In this document: in pieces, positions 1 to 6,456 of the stretch | Numbering within the stretch: the stretch's first letter is position 1 | Layout of the letters: every line of letters starts with the position of its first letter | NCBI GenBank assembly: GCA_937901145.1 | Contig: CALCHE010000002.1 | Span: 1-8,834, forward strand | Source: an uncultured Clostridia bacterium | Lineage (GTDB): Bacteria; Bacillota; Clostridia; Oscillospirales; Acutalibacteraceae | Length of the DNA stretch: 8,834 bases | Reading direction: 5' to 3' | The notes under the pieces: model-generated | The model's database searches: none | What the model was told of the DNA's origin: nothing | The model's input: only the letters and a program-made list of their open reading frames with translations | Translations under genes and position numbers: made by a program

Positions 1-73
1 CTTTAGCGGTAAAATAATCATAAAGGGTGGTGCGGATTTTAATTTCGTCATCACAGACGAGTATTTTGAGCAT
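1..73 (-). CDS. Response regulator, N-terminal fragment (partial)
   Basis: Only the first 24 codons are inside the window; the gene continues beyond position 1. The translation starts MLKILVCDDEIKIRTTLYDY, which is the beginning of a CheY-like receiver domain: a hydrophobic beta strand (LKILV) followed by the acidic pair D8-D9 and E10 that help bind Mg2+ next to the phosphorylated aspartate (out of view). The protein would be a cytoplasmic signalling output protein phosphorylated by a histidine kinase, but the effector domain (OmpR, LytTR or other) cannot be seen. The ATG at 71-73 (reverse strand) is preceded by AAAGGAG eight to nine bases upstream, a convincing ribosome site. It is divergent from the secreted beta-helix gene, so it could regulate it, but nothing here proves that. 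Confidence 0.85.
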   Translation of the reverse strand, partial: MLKILVCDDEIKIRTTLYDYFTAK

Positions 74-93
74 TGTTATCATCTCCTTTCATC

Positions 94-123
94 ATTATAA
101 TACAGAGGCGGTATGTACTCCAA
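94..123 (-). promoter_or_regulatory. Probable promoter of the response regulator gene
   Basis: On the minus strand a perfect -10 TATAAT lies at 94-99. A weak -35 (TTGGAG, 118-123, three of six consensus bases) sits 18 bases upstream. The start codon follows only about 20 bases after the -10, giving a short leader that holds the ribosome site. The poor -35 suggests activator dependence or autoregulation, which is inference. Confidence 0.5.
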
Positions 124-167
124 GTGTCACTGCAGAAATTTTTAAAATTTTCTTCTCTTTTTCTCTG

Positions 168-197
168 TTGACATAAAAATATACATTATGGTAAAAT
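168..197 (+). promoter_or_regulatory. Promoter of the beta-helix gene (extended -10)
   Basis: A perfect -35 TTGACA (168-173) is followed after 18 bases by -10 TAAAAT (192-197), with an extended -10 TG at 189-190. Transcription should begin near 204. The upstream in-frame ATG at 188 lies inside this promoter and cannot be in the mRNA, so translation must begin at 221 or 227. Confidence 0.8.
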
Positions 198-213
198 TAA
201 GCCATAAAAAGAA

Positions 214-218
214 AGGAG
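214..218 (+). promoter_or_regulatory. Ribosome binding site that decides the beta-helix start
   Basis: AGGAG at 214-218 lies eight bases before the ATG at 227 and only two bases before the ATG at 221. The first spacing is normal and the second is too short. The chosen start is therefore 227. Confidence 0.85.
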
Positions 219-226
219 TAATGAAA

Positions 227-2350
227 ATGAAGAAAACATTATCAGCCTTATTTCTGACGGTTATAATGATTGTTTCTCTTGCTGTCTTCGCTTCGGCAGA
301 GGATGCATTAGGGAATATAACCGTTATAAACTCCGCAGGAGAAACCGTGGCAACCTATGAAATCGTGACAAATAACACTTCTCTTGACGCAAGAGATACC
401 ATCCAGAAAGCTCTGCGCTATGTCAGGGATAATGCTTCACCCACGGATATTCACACCGTAAAGCTCCCTCAGGGTAAGTACGGTCTGCAGCAGTCTCTTA
501 ATCTTTACAGTAATACGATTTTTGACCTTTCAGGCTCTCTGATAGTGAGAGCTGAGGGCTGCGGATCTATGATACGCTTCGGAGTTTCGAGCGATGTGGT
601 TTACGGATATGACGGATACAGAAATATCACAATAAAAAACGGCACCTTTGATGCACAGAATATCGGTGGAAGCTCTCTGGTGCGTTTTGCTCACGCATCG
701 AATGTGGAAATAAACGGAGTTACCTTTAAAAATACTACCGATGTTCAGCATCTTCTTACCTTTGCCGCCTGTGAAAATGCGCGCATTTCCTCCTGTCAGT
801 TCCGTGATATGAAAATCACGGGAAGTCTGGACGGATTCAACTGTGAAGCTGTGCAGATAGATATTCTCAAGGAAGGATATTTCACCTATCCTGCCTATGA
901 CGGCACACCGACGAAGAATGTAAGCATCACAGGATGTACCTTCGAAAATGTTCCGCGCGGTCTCGGTACACATTCAGGTATAGCAGGCTACTATTTCGAT
1001 AATATGGTGTTTAAGAATAACACCTTTAAAAATATCGAAAGCTATGCTATAAGAGTAGTCAACTACATCAACAGCACTATTTCCGACAATGTTATAACGG
1101 ACTGCGGAAGCGGTATCAGCTGCGGTACGGTTACTAATACTAATCTTTCAAATTACTATGCACCCTTAAGCGGTACACAGGTGAGAAACGATGTGAATAC
1201 AGTTATCAGCGGTAACAAGATAACACTTAAGAGTAACGGCGCCGATGCTTCTGCCTTCGGCATAAGACTTATCGGTGCAAATATCAAAAATTTCAAGGAT
1301 AAAAACGGAAAGGTTTTCTCTGCGGATTGCCGTATTTCAGGTGTAAGAGTAGAGAATAATACTGTTTCGGGAGCGGTAACTAAGACGAGTCTCAATGCTA
1401 TTCATCTGAACGGTGTCAAAGGCTCTGCTTACGGAAAAAGCAGTAATGTCAGCATAAAGAATAATAAGGTTACCTTTAATTACAGCGGAAAAATAGATAA
1501 CACTGTTTACGGAATCAAGGTAGAAAACAGCGAAAAGGTTTACTTTAACGGAAATACCGTTACGGACAAAAAAGCTGCGATTCATTCCTGCGTGACAGGT
1601 GATAAAAACTCTGAGCTTTATTTCGAAAAGAATACCTTCAGTGGTGCCAAATCTTTCGGAATCAAGCTGCAGAACACAAAGAAGGCATCTGTTCTCTCAA
1701 ACAATATCAGCAACACAAAAAGTAACGGTATATATATTCTTAAGGGCTGTACTGCTGTCAATATTAAATCAAATAAAATAAAAAGCTGTTCAGGGTACGG
1801 AATCGACATTAATGAGGGTCAGGCAAACAGCATCACCTCAAACAGCATCTATTCCTGTAAAAAATACAGCATTTATCTGACAGGAAAAGCCAAGGTGAAG
1901 ACTATCTCCTCAAACTATATCTGCGGAGGAAAGAACACCGGTATTTATCTTAACAAGACAGCTTCTGTCACTACGATTACCAAAAATACAATTGACCTGG
2001 TATCAAAGAGTGCGGACGGTATCGGTGTAAACGATAAAGCCACCGTTACCAATATCACCAGCAATAAGATAAACGGTAAGGCAAAAAAGGACAGTAAAAA
2101 GCTTAAGGTGAAAAGCAGATACGGTATCCGTATAAACAGCGCCTCCTGTAAAATTAAAAAGATAACAGGCAACGCCATAAATCAGTGCGATAACACAGGC
2201 ATTTACATCGCCAAGGCAAAAACCAAGGCTACCGTATCAAAGAACACTGTCAAGAAAGCAAAGTACGGTATCACCTATAAAAAAGGTAAGGCAAAGCTTT
2301 CAAAGAATACCTTTAAAAGCTGTTCTAAAGCAAAGACAAAAGTGATATAA
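227..2350 (+). CDS. Secreted right-handed parallel beta-helix protein
   Basis: This is a 707-residue exported protein of the pectate-lyase-like / NosD-like beta-helix class; the ligand or enzymatic activity is not identifiable. Residues 1-24 are a classical signal peptide: MKK, a hydrophobic core, then A-S-A before E25. The body is built of PbH1-type rungs with repeated N-x-I/V and G-I-x-I/Y patterns. In the last third the rungs are very regular, starting at N493, N516, N539, N563, N587, N613, N649, N673 and N694, mostly 21-26 residues each. The N613 rung has an extra, lysine-rich loop. The final 95 residues hold 29 Lys/Arg against two acidic residues, suggesting contact with anionic wall polymers or polysaccharide. 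No sortase motif, SLH domain or dockerin is seen. The start at 227 follows from the promoter and ribosome site. It is monocistronic, ends at a hairpin terminator, and is divergent from a response regulator. Candidate roles are glycan binding or lyase, or an adhesin. Confidence 0.88.
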   Translation: MKKTLSALFLTVIMIVSLAVFASAEDALGNITVINSAGETVATYEIVTNNTSLDARDTIQKALRYVRDNASPTDIHTVKLPQGKYGLQQSLNLYSNTIFDLSGSLIVRAEGCGSMIRFGVSSDVVYGYDGYRNITIKNGTFDAQNIGGSSLVRFAHASNVEINGVTFKNTTDVQHLLTFAACENARISSCQFRDMKITGSLDGFNCEAVQIDILKEGYFTYPAYDGTPTKNVSITGCTFENVPRGLGTHSGIAGYYFDNMVFKNNTFKNIESYAIRVVNYINSTISDNVITDCGSGISCGTVTNTNLSNYYAPLSGTQVRNDVNTVISGNKITLKSNGADASAFGIRLIGANIKNFKDKNGKVFSADCRISGVRVENNTVSGAVTKTSLNAIHLNGVKGSAYGKSSNVSIKNNKVTFNYSGKIDNTVYGIKVENSEKVYFNGNTVTDKKAAIHSCVTGDKNSELYFEKNTFSGAKSFGIKLQNTKKASVLSNNISNTKSNGIYILKGCTAVNIKSNKIKSCSGYGIDINEGQANSITSNSIYSCKKYSIYLTGKAKVKTISSNYICGGKNTGIYLNKTASVTTITKNTIDLVSKSADGIGVNDKATVTNITSNKINGKAKKDSKKLKVKSRYGIRINSASCKIKKITGNAINQCDNTGIYIAKAKTKATVSKNTVKKAKYGITYKKGKAKLSKNTFKSCSKAKTKVI

Positions 2351-2356
2351 AAGAAA

Positions 2357-2392
2357 ATCTCCTCCGTATCAAAACGGAGGAGATAACTTTTT
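2357..2392. terminator. Bidirectional intrinsic terminator
   Basis: A 10-bp perfect stem (2357-2366 with 2375-2384, core CTCCTCCG/CGGAGGAG) encloses an eight-base loop. On the plus strand it is followed by a T5 run at 2388-2392. On the minus strand it is followed by TTTTCTT. It therefore closes both the beta-helix gene and the convergent acetate kinase gene. Confidence 0.88.
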
Positions 2393-2401
2393 ATGGGATG
2401 A

Positions 2402-3667
2402 TTATTTGGATAATTCGTAGGTATCCTGTGCGATGAGAAGCTCTTCATCGGTGGGGATAACGAGAAGCTTGAGAGCGGAGTCGTCTGTGGAAATTTCGAT
2501 TTCTTCGCCTCTTACGCTGTTTGCTTTTTCGCAGATGGTGGTACCCATAAAGCCGAGCTTTTCAGCTACCCATGTACGGTAGTGGGGATTGTTTTCACCG
2601 ATACCGCCTGTGAATACTACTGCATCCACACCGCCCATAGCAGCAGCAAAGCCGCCGATGTACTTAAGTAGCTGATGACAGAGCATTGCTTCAACGAGCT
2701 GAGCTCTCTTGTCACCGCTCTTTGAACGGCCTTCGATGGTTCTGTTATCGCTGGTAGCGGAGCCTTCGATTTCGTTCCAGTTTTCGTCGTATTCTGCTGT
2801 GAGACCGAGCATACCGGACTTTTTGTTGAGGATATTGTCTACTTCCTTAGCGGTGAGGTTTTCTCTTTCGCAGAGAACAGCGATGATAGCGGGATCGATG
2901 GAGCCTGAGCGTGTACCCATCATAATACCTTCGAGGGGAGTAAGACCCATTGTGGTGTCGAAGCATTTGCCGCCCTTGATAGCAGAGATGGATGAACCGT
3001 TACCGAGATGACAGGTGATTACCTTGAGCTCGTCAGCATTGTATTTGCCGGGATATTTCTTCATAAGGAAATCAGCGGTACGGGCAGAAACATATCTGTG
3101 GCTTGTGCCGTGGAAGCCGTAACGTCTGATACCGTGCTTGAGATAGTATTTGTAGGGGAGAGCATACATATATGCATAATCGGGAATGGTCTGATGGAAA
3201 GCGGTGTCAAACACTGCAACCTGAGGAATACCCTTCATGATTTCCTCGCAGACCTCGATACCCATAAGGTTAGCAGGGTTATGGAGAGGACCGAGGGGAA
3301 TGCACTTTCTGATAGCGGCCTTGACATCTTCTGTAACTACTACGCTTCCGCTGAACTCTTCGCCACCGTGGAGAACACGGTGACCGACTGCGGAGATGTC
3401 ATTCATTGACTCGAGAACACCGTTTTCGCTATCGGTAAGTGTTTCGAGAAGAATGGTGATAGCGTCGTGATGGTCCTTTGCTTCTACAGGCTTTTTGTCG
3501 AGAACCTTAACTTCTTCGCCGTTTTTGTCGATTTTGTGTGTGAAGGTACAGGCTGTGCCGATCTGCTCGAAGATACCTTTGGCGAGAACCTTAGCTTCGG
3601 GCATTTCGAAAACCTGATACTTTAATGAAGAAGAACCTGCATTGATGATTAATTCTTTGAAACTCAT
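2402..3667 (-). CDS. ackA: Acetate kinase
   Basis: This cytoplasmic enzyme of the acetate-forming pathway interconverts acetyl phosphate + ADP and acetate + ATP. The 421-residue product carries all family signatures: INAGSSSLK (N9 onward), GHRVLHGGEEFS (R97), VFDTAFHQTIP with the catalytic Asp at 154, YGFHGTSH (183-190), HLGNGSS (220-226), MGTRSGSIDP with Arg253, VFTGGIGENN (351-360) and the C-terminal PTDEEL. It is about 20 residues longer than typical bacterial AckA. Most of the excess is a polar insertion around 291-304, just before the SDNRTIE segment. The ATG at 3667 is preferred over one 33 bases upstream because AGAGGTG sits six bases before it and the protein then begins at the conserved first strand. 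The usual partner pta (phosphotransacetylase) is not adjacent. The gene has its own promoter and terminator, so it appears monocistronic. Confidence 0.97.
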   Translation of the reverse strand: MSFKELIINAGSSSLKYQVFEMPEAKVLAKGIFEQIGTACTFTHKIDKNGEEVKVLDKKPVEAKDHHDAITILLETLTDSENGVLESMNDISAVGHRVLHGGEEFSGSVVVTEDVKAAIRKCIPLGPLHNPANLMGIEVCEEIMKGIPQVAVFDTAFHQTIPDYAYMYALPYKYYLKHGIRRYGFHGTSHRYVSARTADFLMKKYPGKYNADELKVITCHLGNGSSISAIKGGKCFDTTMGLTPLEGIMMGTRSGSIDPAIIAVLCERENLTAKEVDNILNKKSGMLGLTAEYDENWNEIEGSATSDNRTIEGRSKSGDKRAQLVEAMLCHQLLKYIGGFAAAMGGVDAVVFTGGIGENNPHYRTWVAEKLGFMGTTICEKANSVRGEEIEISTDDSALKLLVIPTDEELLIAQDTYELSK

Positions 3668-3673
3668 TTTTTG

Positions 3674-3680
3674 CACCTCT
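3674..3680 (-). promoter_or_regulatory. Ribosome binding site of ackA
   Basis: AGAGGTG on the minus strand, six bases before the ATG at 3667. It selects this start over the longer ORF beginning at 3700, which would add 11 residues unlike any AckA N-terminus. Confidence 0.8.
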
Positions 3681-3732
3681 TTAAGAAAATTAATATACAT
3701 TTATAATTGGCAGATATTGCCTTAACTTTTAT

Positions 3733-3761
3733 ATTATAGCACATTGTTTTTTATTTTTCCA
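3733..3761 (-). promoter_or_regulatory. Promoter of ackA (extended -10)
   Basis: On the minus strand a perfect TATAAT (3733-3738) is preceded by the extended -10 TGC. A TGGAAA -35 (3756-3761, four of six consensus bases) lies 17 bases further upstream. Transcription would start near 3726, giving a leader of about 60 AT-rich bases with no obvious riboswitch. Confidence 0.75.
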
Positions 3762-4116
3762 CTATTTATGAGGTTTTATTTCTCTTTATTTGAAGAAACT
3801 GATGCTCCTTGTTTGTCAGAAAAGGACATTGTTGTATGTTTTGCATAAAACTATTTTACTATTATGGGCAAGATGTACGATGTAAGGGTTAAAAGATACA
3901 AAAAAACAAAGAATTCTTTGGCGAGTTTGGATATTGAAAACTGTGGCACGGGGTGGTAGAATATAACACGTTGACTAAGAGAACTTATAGCAGATTTGGC
4001 TGCTTTTAAAATGAGAAAATATATAATATGAAGAGCGGAGGTGTCCTGTGGGGCGCCTCTGTTGCTTTGTACTGAAAAGAGATTTTTATGTGTTACCACT
4101 TTTTTGTGCTAAAGTA
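3762..4116. other. Non-coding spacer without a convincing gene
   Basis: This stretch lies between the divergent ackA and lysine-transporter promoters. No frame has a start with a ribosome site. An 82-codon minus-strand ORF (3851-4099) begins at GTG, has no Shine-Dalgarno and resembles no family I recognise. The segment contains a short AGCAG/CTGCT hairpin followed by TTTT (about 3989-4007) and a longer GC-rich hairpin (4035-4062). It may be a decayed or repetitive intergenic element; this cannot be decided from one copy. Confidence 0.5.
4035..4062. repeat. GC-rich 12-bp imperfect hairpin in the spacer
   Basis: An inverted repeat with a nine-pair core (GAGGTGTCC at 4038-4046 with GGGCGCCTC at 4051-4059, including two G-U pairs). 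It closes on a TGTG loop and is extended by three more pairs, two of them G-U. No U-run follows on the plus strand (TGCTTTGT), so it is a poor terminator. Function unknown. Confidence 0.6.
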
Positions 4117-4144
4117 TTGATTTTTCTAAAAAAGGTAGTATAAT
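4117..4144 (+). promoter_or_regulatory. Promoter of the lysine riboswitch / transporter transcript
   Basis: -35 TTGATT (4117-4122, four of six consensus bases), a 16-base spacer and a perfect -10 TATAAT (4139-4144). The predicted transcript start near 4151 falls just before the 5' strand of riboswitch helix P1, the expected position. Confidence 0.8.
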
Positions 4145-4151
4145 GTTATTC

Positions 4152-4318
4152 ATAAGATAGAGGTGCATAAAGCATCAGTATTTTTCCTGAGATTCTCAAA
4201 GATCGGTTACGGAAAAGGAAAGGGCTTTGTGCCGAAGCGGATATCTGTTTGAGAGGATGTCTGCTGGGTGGCATAATAATATTATGTCAACTGTCGCATC
4301 GCGGAGAGCTATCGGACA
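4152..4318 (+). promoter_or_regulatory. Lysine riboswitch (L box) aptamer
   Basis: The conserved lysine aptamer elements appear in order: GATAGAGGTGC (4156-4166), the AGTA bulge motif (4177-4180), P2 strands TTTTTCC/GGAAAA, GGAAAGGG, GCCGAAGC (4231-4238), GCTGGG (4263-4268), a P4 hairpin GGCATAAT/ATTATGTC, CTGTC and the closing GAGCTATC (4306-4313). Helix P1 pairs GATAG (4156-4160) with CTATC (4309-4313). Known L-box RNAs bind L-lysine and switch off lysine synthesis or uptake genes. Downstream lie a terminator and a transporter gene, so this is a transcription-attenuation switch for uptake. Confidence 0.95.
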
Positions 4319-4338
4319 TTTCGCTTTTTTGTATGTCT

Positions 4339-4363
4339 GAGGTCTCTGTGTGAGACCTCTTTT
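4339..4363 (+). terminator. Riboswitch-controlled intrinsic terminator
   Basis: Stem GAGGTCTC/GAGACCTC (4339-4346 with 4352-4359), five-base loop, then TTTT. A competing antiterminator is visible. TCGGACAT (4312-4319, overlapping the 3' strand of P1) can pair with ATGTCTGA (4333-4340), and GAGA (4304-4307) with TCTC (4343-4346). Lysine-bound P1 would sequester the first partner and let the terminator form. Confidence 0.88.
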
Positions 4364-4389
4364 AATTAAAAAATAAAGGAGATAAAAAA

Positions 4390-6213
4390 ATGCAAAACTC
4401 AAAGAAAAGCATAGCAAAAATTCTTCTGGCCTTTATGGTGATTTTTGCTCTTGCTATCCCCATGACAAGCGCTGTTTTTGCCACAGAAGCAGATGCAGTC
4501 GAAGGTGAAGCTGCAGTTCTCACCATCGGTGCAGATGCAGAAACAGCTTTCTCTGTTGACATCGACGGAGAGGTTACAGATTATGACCTTACAGACGGTG
4601 AGTCAGCCGCAGCTTATGTGGACTCTTATGCCGACAATCTTACCAACGACCCCGGCTTTAAAGCTCACATTGAAACCGCTCTCGCCAAGGTAAGAGAAAG
4701 CATTGGCTCTTATGCCACCGTTGCAGCTCTCGCAGCTCCTATCATCGCTATCGTTCTTGCACTCATCACAAAGGAAGTTTACTCTTCTCTTATCATCGGT
4801 ATCGTAGTGGGTGGATTCATTTACGCAGGCGGTAACTTCGAAACAGCCATCAACCATGTTCTTTTCGATGGCTTCGTAGCTTCTCTTTCCGATTCCTACA
4901 ATATGGGTATCATCATCTTCCTCGTTCTTCTCGGTGCTCTCGTTTCCATGATGAACAAGGCTGGTGGTTCAGCCGCATTCGGCCGCTGGGCTTCCAAGCA
5001 CATCAAATCAAGAGTAGGTGCACAGCTTGCTACTATCCTTCTCGGCTGTCTTATCTTCATCGACGACTATTTCAACTGTCTTACAGTAGGTTCGGTTATG
5101 AGACCTGTAGCTGATGAACAGAAGATATCACGTGCTAAACTCGCTTATGTTATCGATGCTACAGCTGCTCCCGTCTGTATTATTGCTCCTATCTCATCCT
5201 GGGCTGCAGCAGTTGCAGGTTTCGCCAGAGGTGCAGGTGCAGACAGCGGTATGAGCCTTTTCGTTCAGGCTATTCCCTATAACTTCTACGCTATCTTTAC
5301 TATTATTATGATGGTAGTTATTGCCGTCGCAAAGTTTGATTTCGGTCCTATGAAGCTTCATGAAAGAAATGCTATGGAAAAGGGCGATCTTTTCACCAGC
5401 GGTACAAAGGTTGAGGCTGACGAAACAGCGGTTAATCCCAAGGGCAAGGTTATCGATCTTATTCTTCCTGTTGTTGTTCTCATTATCTGCTGTGTTATCG
5501 GTATGATTTACTCCGGTGGATTCTTTACCGGCACAGGCTTCATCGAAGCATTCTCTAATTCCGATGCTTCCGTAGGTCTTGTTCTCGGCTCTGCTGTAGC
5601 AATCGTATTCGCAGTGGCTTACCTTCTTATCAGACGAGTTATCTCCTTCAAGGATGCTATGGCATCTCTTCCCGAAGGCTTTAAGGCAATGGTTCCTGCT
5701 ATTCTTATTCTTACCTGTGCATGGACTCTTAAGGCTATGACCGATTCTCTCGGCGCTAAGATTTACATTTCACAGCTCGTAGAAGGCAGTGCAGGTGCAC
5801 TTCAGGCACTTCTTCCCGCTATTATCTTTATTATCGCTGTAGGTCTTTCCTTCGCTACAGGTACATCATGGGGTACCTTCGGTATTCTCATCCCCATCGT
5901 TCTCAGCGTATTCGAAGCAGGCAATCCTCTTATGATAGTTTCCATTTCTGCTTGTATGGCAGGTGCTGTGTGCGGCGACCACTGCTCACCCATTTCCGAC
6001 ACCACTATCATGGCTTCCGCAGGCGGTCAGTGTGACCACCTCAATCACGTTTCTACACAGCTTCCCTACGCTCTTACCGTAGCAGGCGTATCCTTCGTAA
6101 CTTATGTTATCGCAGGCTTCGTTCCTCAGTGGTATGTGGCTCTTCCCATCGGTGCTGTATTAATGGTTGCTACTCTCTTTGTAATCAAAAAGGTAACAGC
6201 TAAAAAGGCATAA
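4390..6213 (+). CDS. NhaC-family transporter, probable lysine importer
   Basis: This is a 607-residue polytopic membrane protein of the NhaC / Na+:H+ antiporter superfamily. Membrane segments run from about residue 110 to 600. Family signatures are FIDDYFN (223-229), DATAAPVC (256-263), TGTSWGTFG (490-498) and GDHCSPISDTTI (529-540). The riboswitch in its leader implies control by lysine. L-box-linked NhaC-like proteins are known as predicted lysine transporters (LysW in comparative-genomics literature, from memory). So lysine uptake, probably Na+ or H+ coupled, is more likely than simple Na+/H+ exchange. Unusual: residues 1-31 form a signal peptide (likely cleavage after A31), followed by an extracytoplasmic stretch. 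Residues 32-90 of that stretch contain 16 Asp/Glu and no Lys/Arg. The start has AGGAG eight bases upstream (4377-4381). It is monocistronic, with a strong terminator 17 bases after the stop. Confidence 0.9.
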   Translation: MQNSKKSIAKILLAFMVIFALAIPMTSAVFATEADAVEGEAAVLTIGADAETAFSVDIDGEVTDYDLTDGESAAAYVDSYADNLTNDPGFKAHIETALAKVRESIGSYATVAALAAPIIAIVLALITKEVYSSLIIGIVVGGFIYAGGNFETAINHVLFDGFVASLSDSYNMGIIIFLVLLGALVSMMNKAGGSAAFGRWASKHIKSRVGAQLATILLGCLIFIDDYFNCLTVGSVMRPVADEQKISRAKLAYVIDATAAPVCIIAPISSWAAAVAGFARGAGADSGMSLFVQAIPYNFYAIFTIIMMVVIAVAKFDFGPMKLHERNAMEKGDLFTSGTKVEADETAVNPKGKVIDLILPVVVLIICCVIGMIYSGGFFTGTGFIEAFSNSDASVGLVLGSAVAIVFAVAYLLIRRVISFKDAMASLPEGFKAMVPAILILTCAWTLKAMTDSLGAKIYISQLVEGSAGALQALLPAIIFIIAVGLSFATGTSWGTFGILIPIVLSVFEAGNPLMIVSISACMAGAVCGDHCSPISDTTIMASAGGQCDHLNHVSTQLPYALTVAGVSFVTYVIAGFVPQWYVALPIGAVLMVATLFVIKKVTAKKA

Positions 6214-6229
6214 GTTTAATAAAAAAATC

Positions 6230-6264
6230 AAGTACTGCATTTCTTCTGAAGTGCAGTACTTTTT
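6230..6264 (+). terminator. Terminator of the lysine transporter gene
   Basis: A 14-bp stem (6230-6243 with 6248-6261, core AAGTACTGCA/TGCAGTACTT, one internal G-U) has a TTCT loop. Its 3' end merges into a TTTTT run (6260-6264). It is a strong rho-independent terminator for the plus strand. Confidence 0.92.
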
Positions 6265-6269
6265 CGTAT

Positions 6270-6300
6270 AAAAAACAGAACTGCCCTCAGGCAGTTCTGT
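6270..6300 (-). terminator. Terminator of the 35-residue peptide gene
   Basis: On the minus strand a perfect 11-bp stem (ACAGAACTGCC at 6300-6290 with GGCAGTTCTGT at 6285-6275) and a TGAG loop lead directly into six Ts (6275-6270). It begins 17 bases after the stop codon of the small ORF. Its orientation shows that a minus-strand transcript ends here, supporting that ORF as a real gene. Confidence 0.93.
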
Positions 6301-6317
6301 AAGATAAGAATATTTTC

Positions 6318-6425
6318 TTATTCAGCGTCTTCTGTTTTGAACATTGCTATTACATCTTCGAAGAATTTTTTGAATGCTGCAAGGATTTCCTTAATGGTGT
6401 CGAGTACGTTGTAGAATGCGTCCAT
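6318..6425 (-). CDS. Unrecognised 35-residue amphipathic helical peptide
   Basis: A short reading frame encodes 35 residues beginning MDAFYNVLDT and ending KTEDAE. I do not recognise the family. Large hydrophobics fall in exact 4-3 spacing: F4, L8, I11, L15, F18, F22, V25, F29, flanked by V7, I14, F21, M28. Charged residues occupy the other face. The whole chain can be one amphipathic helix with no Pro, Gly or Cys. Net charge is about -4 (four Lys against eight acidic). It has no signal peptide, double-glycine leader or transmembrane-length hydrophobic run. TAAGGAGGTG (6431-6440) is a very strong ribosome site seven bases before the ATG, preceded by a near-perfect promoter and followed by a perfect terminator, so it is a self-contained gene. 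Possible roles are a surface-active, phenol-soluble-modulin-like or leaderless bacteriocin-like peptide, a membrane-surface-binding regulator, or a small oligomerising coiled coil. These are inferences from shape only. Confidence 0.85.
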   Translation of the reverse strand: MDAFYNVLDTIKEILAAFKKFFEDVIAMFKTEDAE

Positions 6426-6430
6426 TGTTG

Positions 6431-6440
6431 CACCTCCTTA
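6431..6440 (-). promoter_or_regulatory. Very strong ribosome binding site of the peptide gene
   Basis: TAAGGAGGTG on the minus strand is nearly fully complementary to the 16S rRNA 3' end, with seven bases between GGAGG and the ATG at 6425. It is the best ribosome site in the window, implying high translation of the small peptide. Confidence 0.88.
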
Positions 6441-6456
6441 TATTTTACTCGTGTTA

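Noticed and set aside
106..130. Possible MerR-type operator (ACTTGGAGTAC half-site) before the response regulator
   Set aside because: The opposing half-site is absent and the -35/-10 spacing is not lengthened to the 19-20 bases typical of MerR-controlled promoters.
188..226. Longer start for the beta-helix protein at ATG 188
   Set aside because: The ATG lies inside the promoter's extended -10 region and has no ribosome site; a classical signal peptide begins exactly at 227.
530..973. 147-codon minus-strand ORF opposite the beta-helix gene
   Set aside because: It is a shadow frame entirely within a well-supported coding gene and has no ribosome site.
3851..4099. 82-codon minus-strand ORF in the gene-free spacer
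   Set aside because: It starts at GTG, has no Shine-Dalgarno or promoter and no recognisable family, and is low in charged, globular-type composition. Kept only as a possible repeat remnant.
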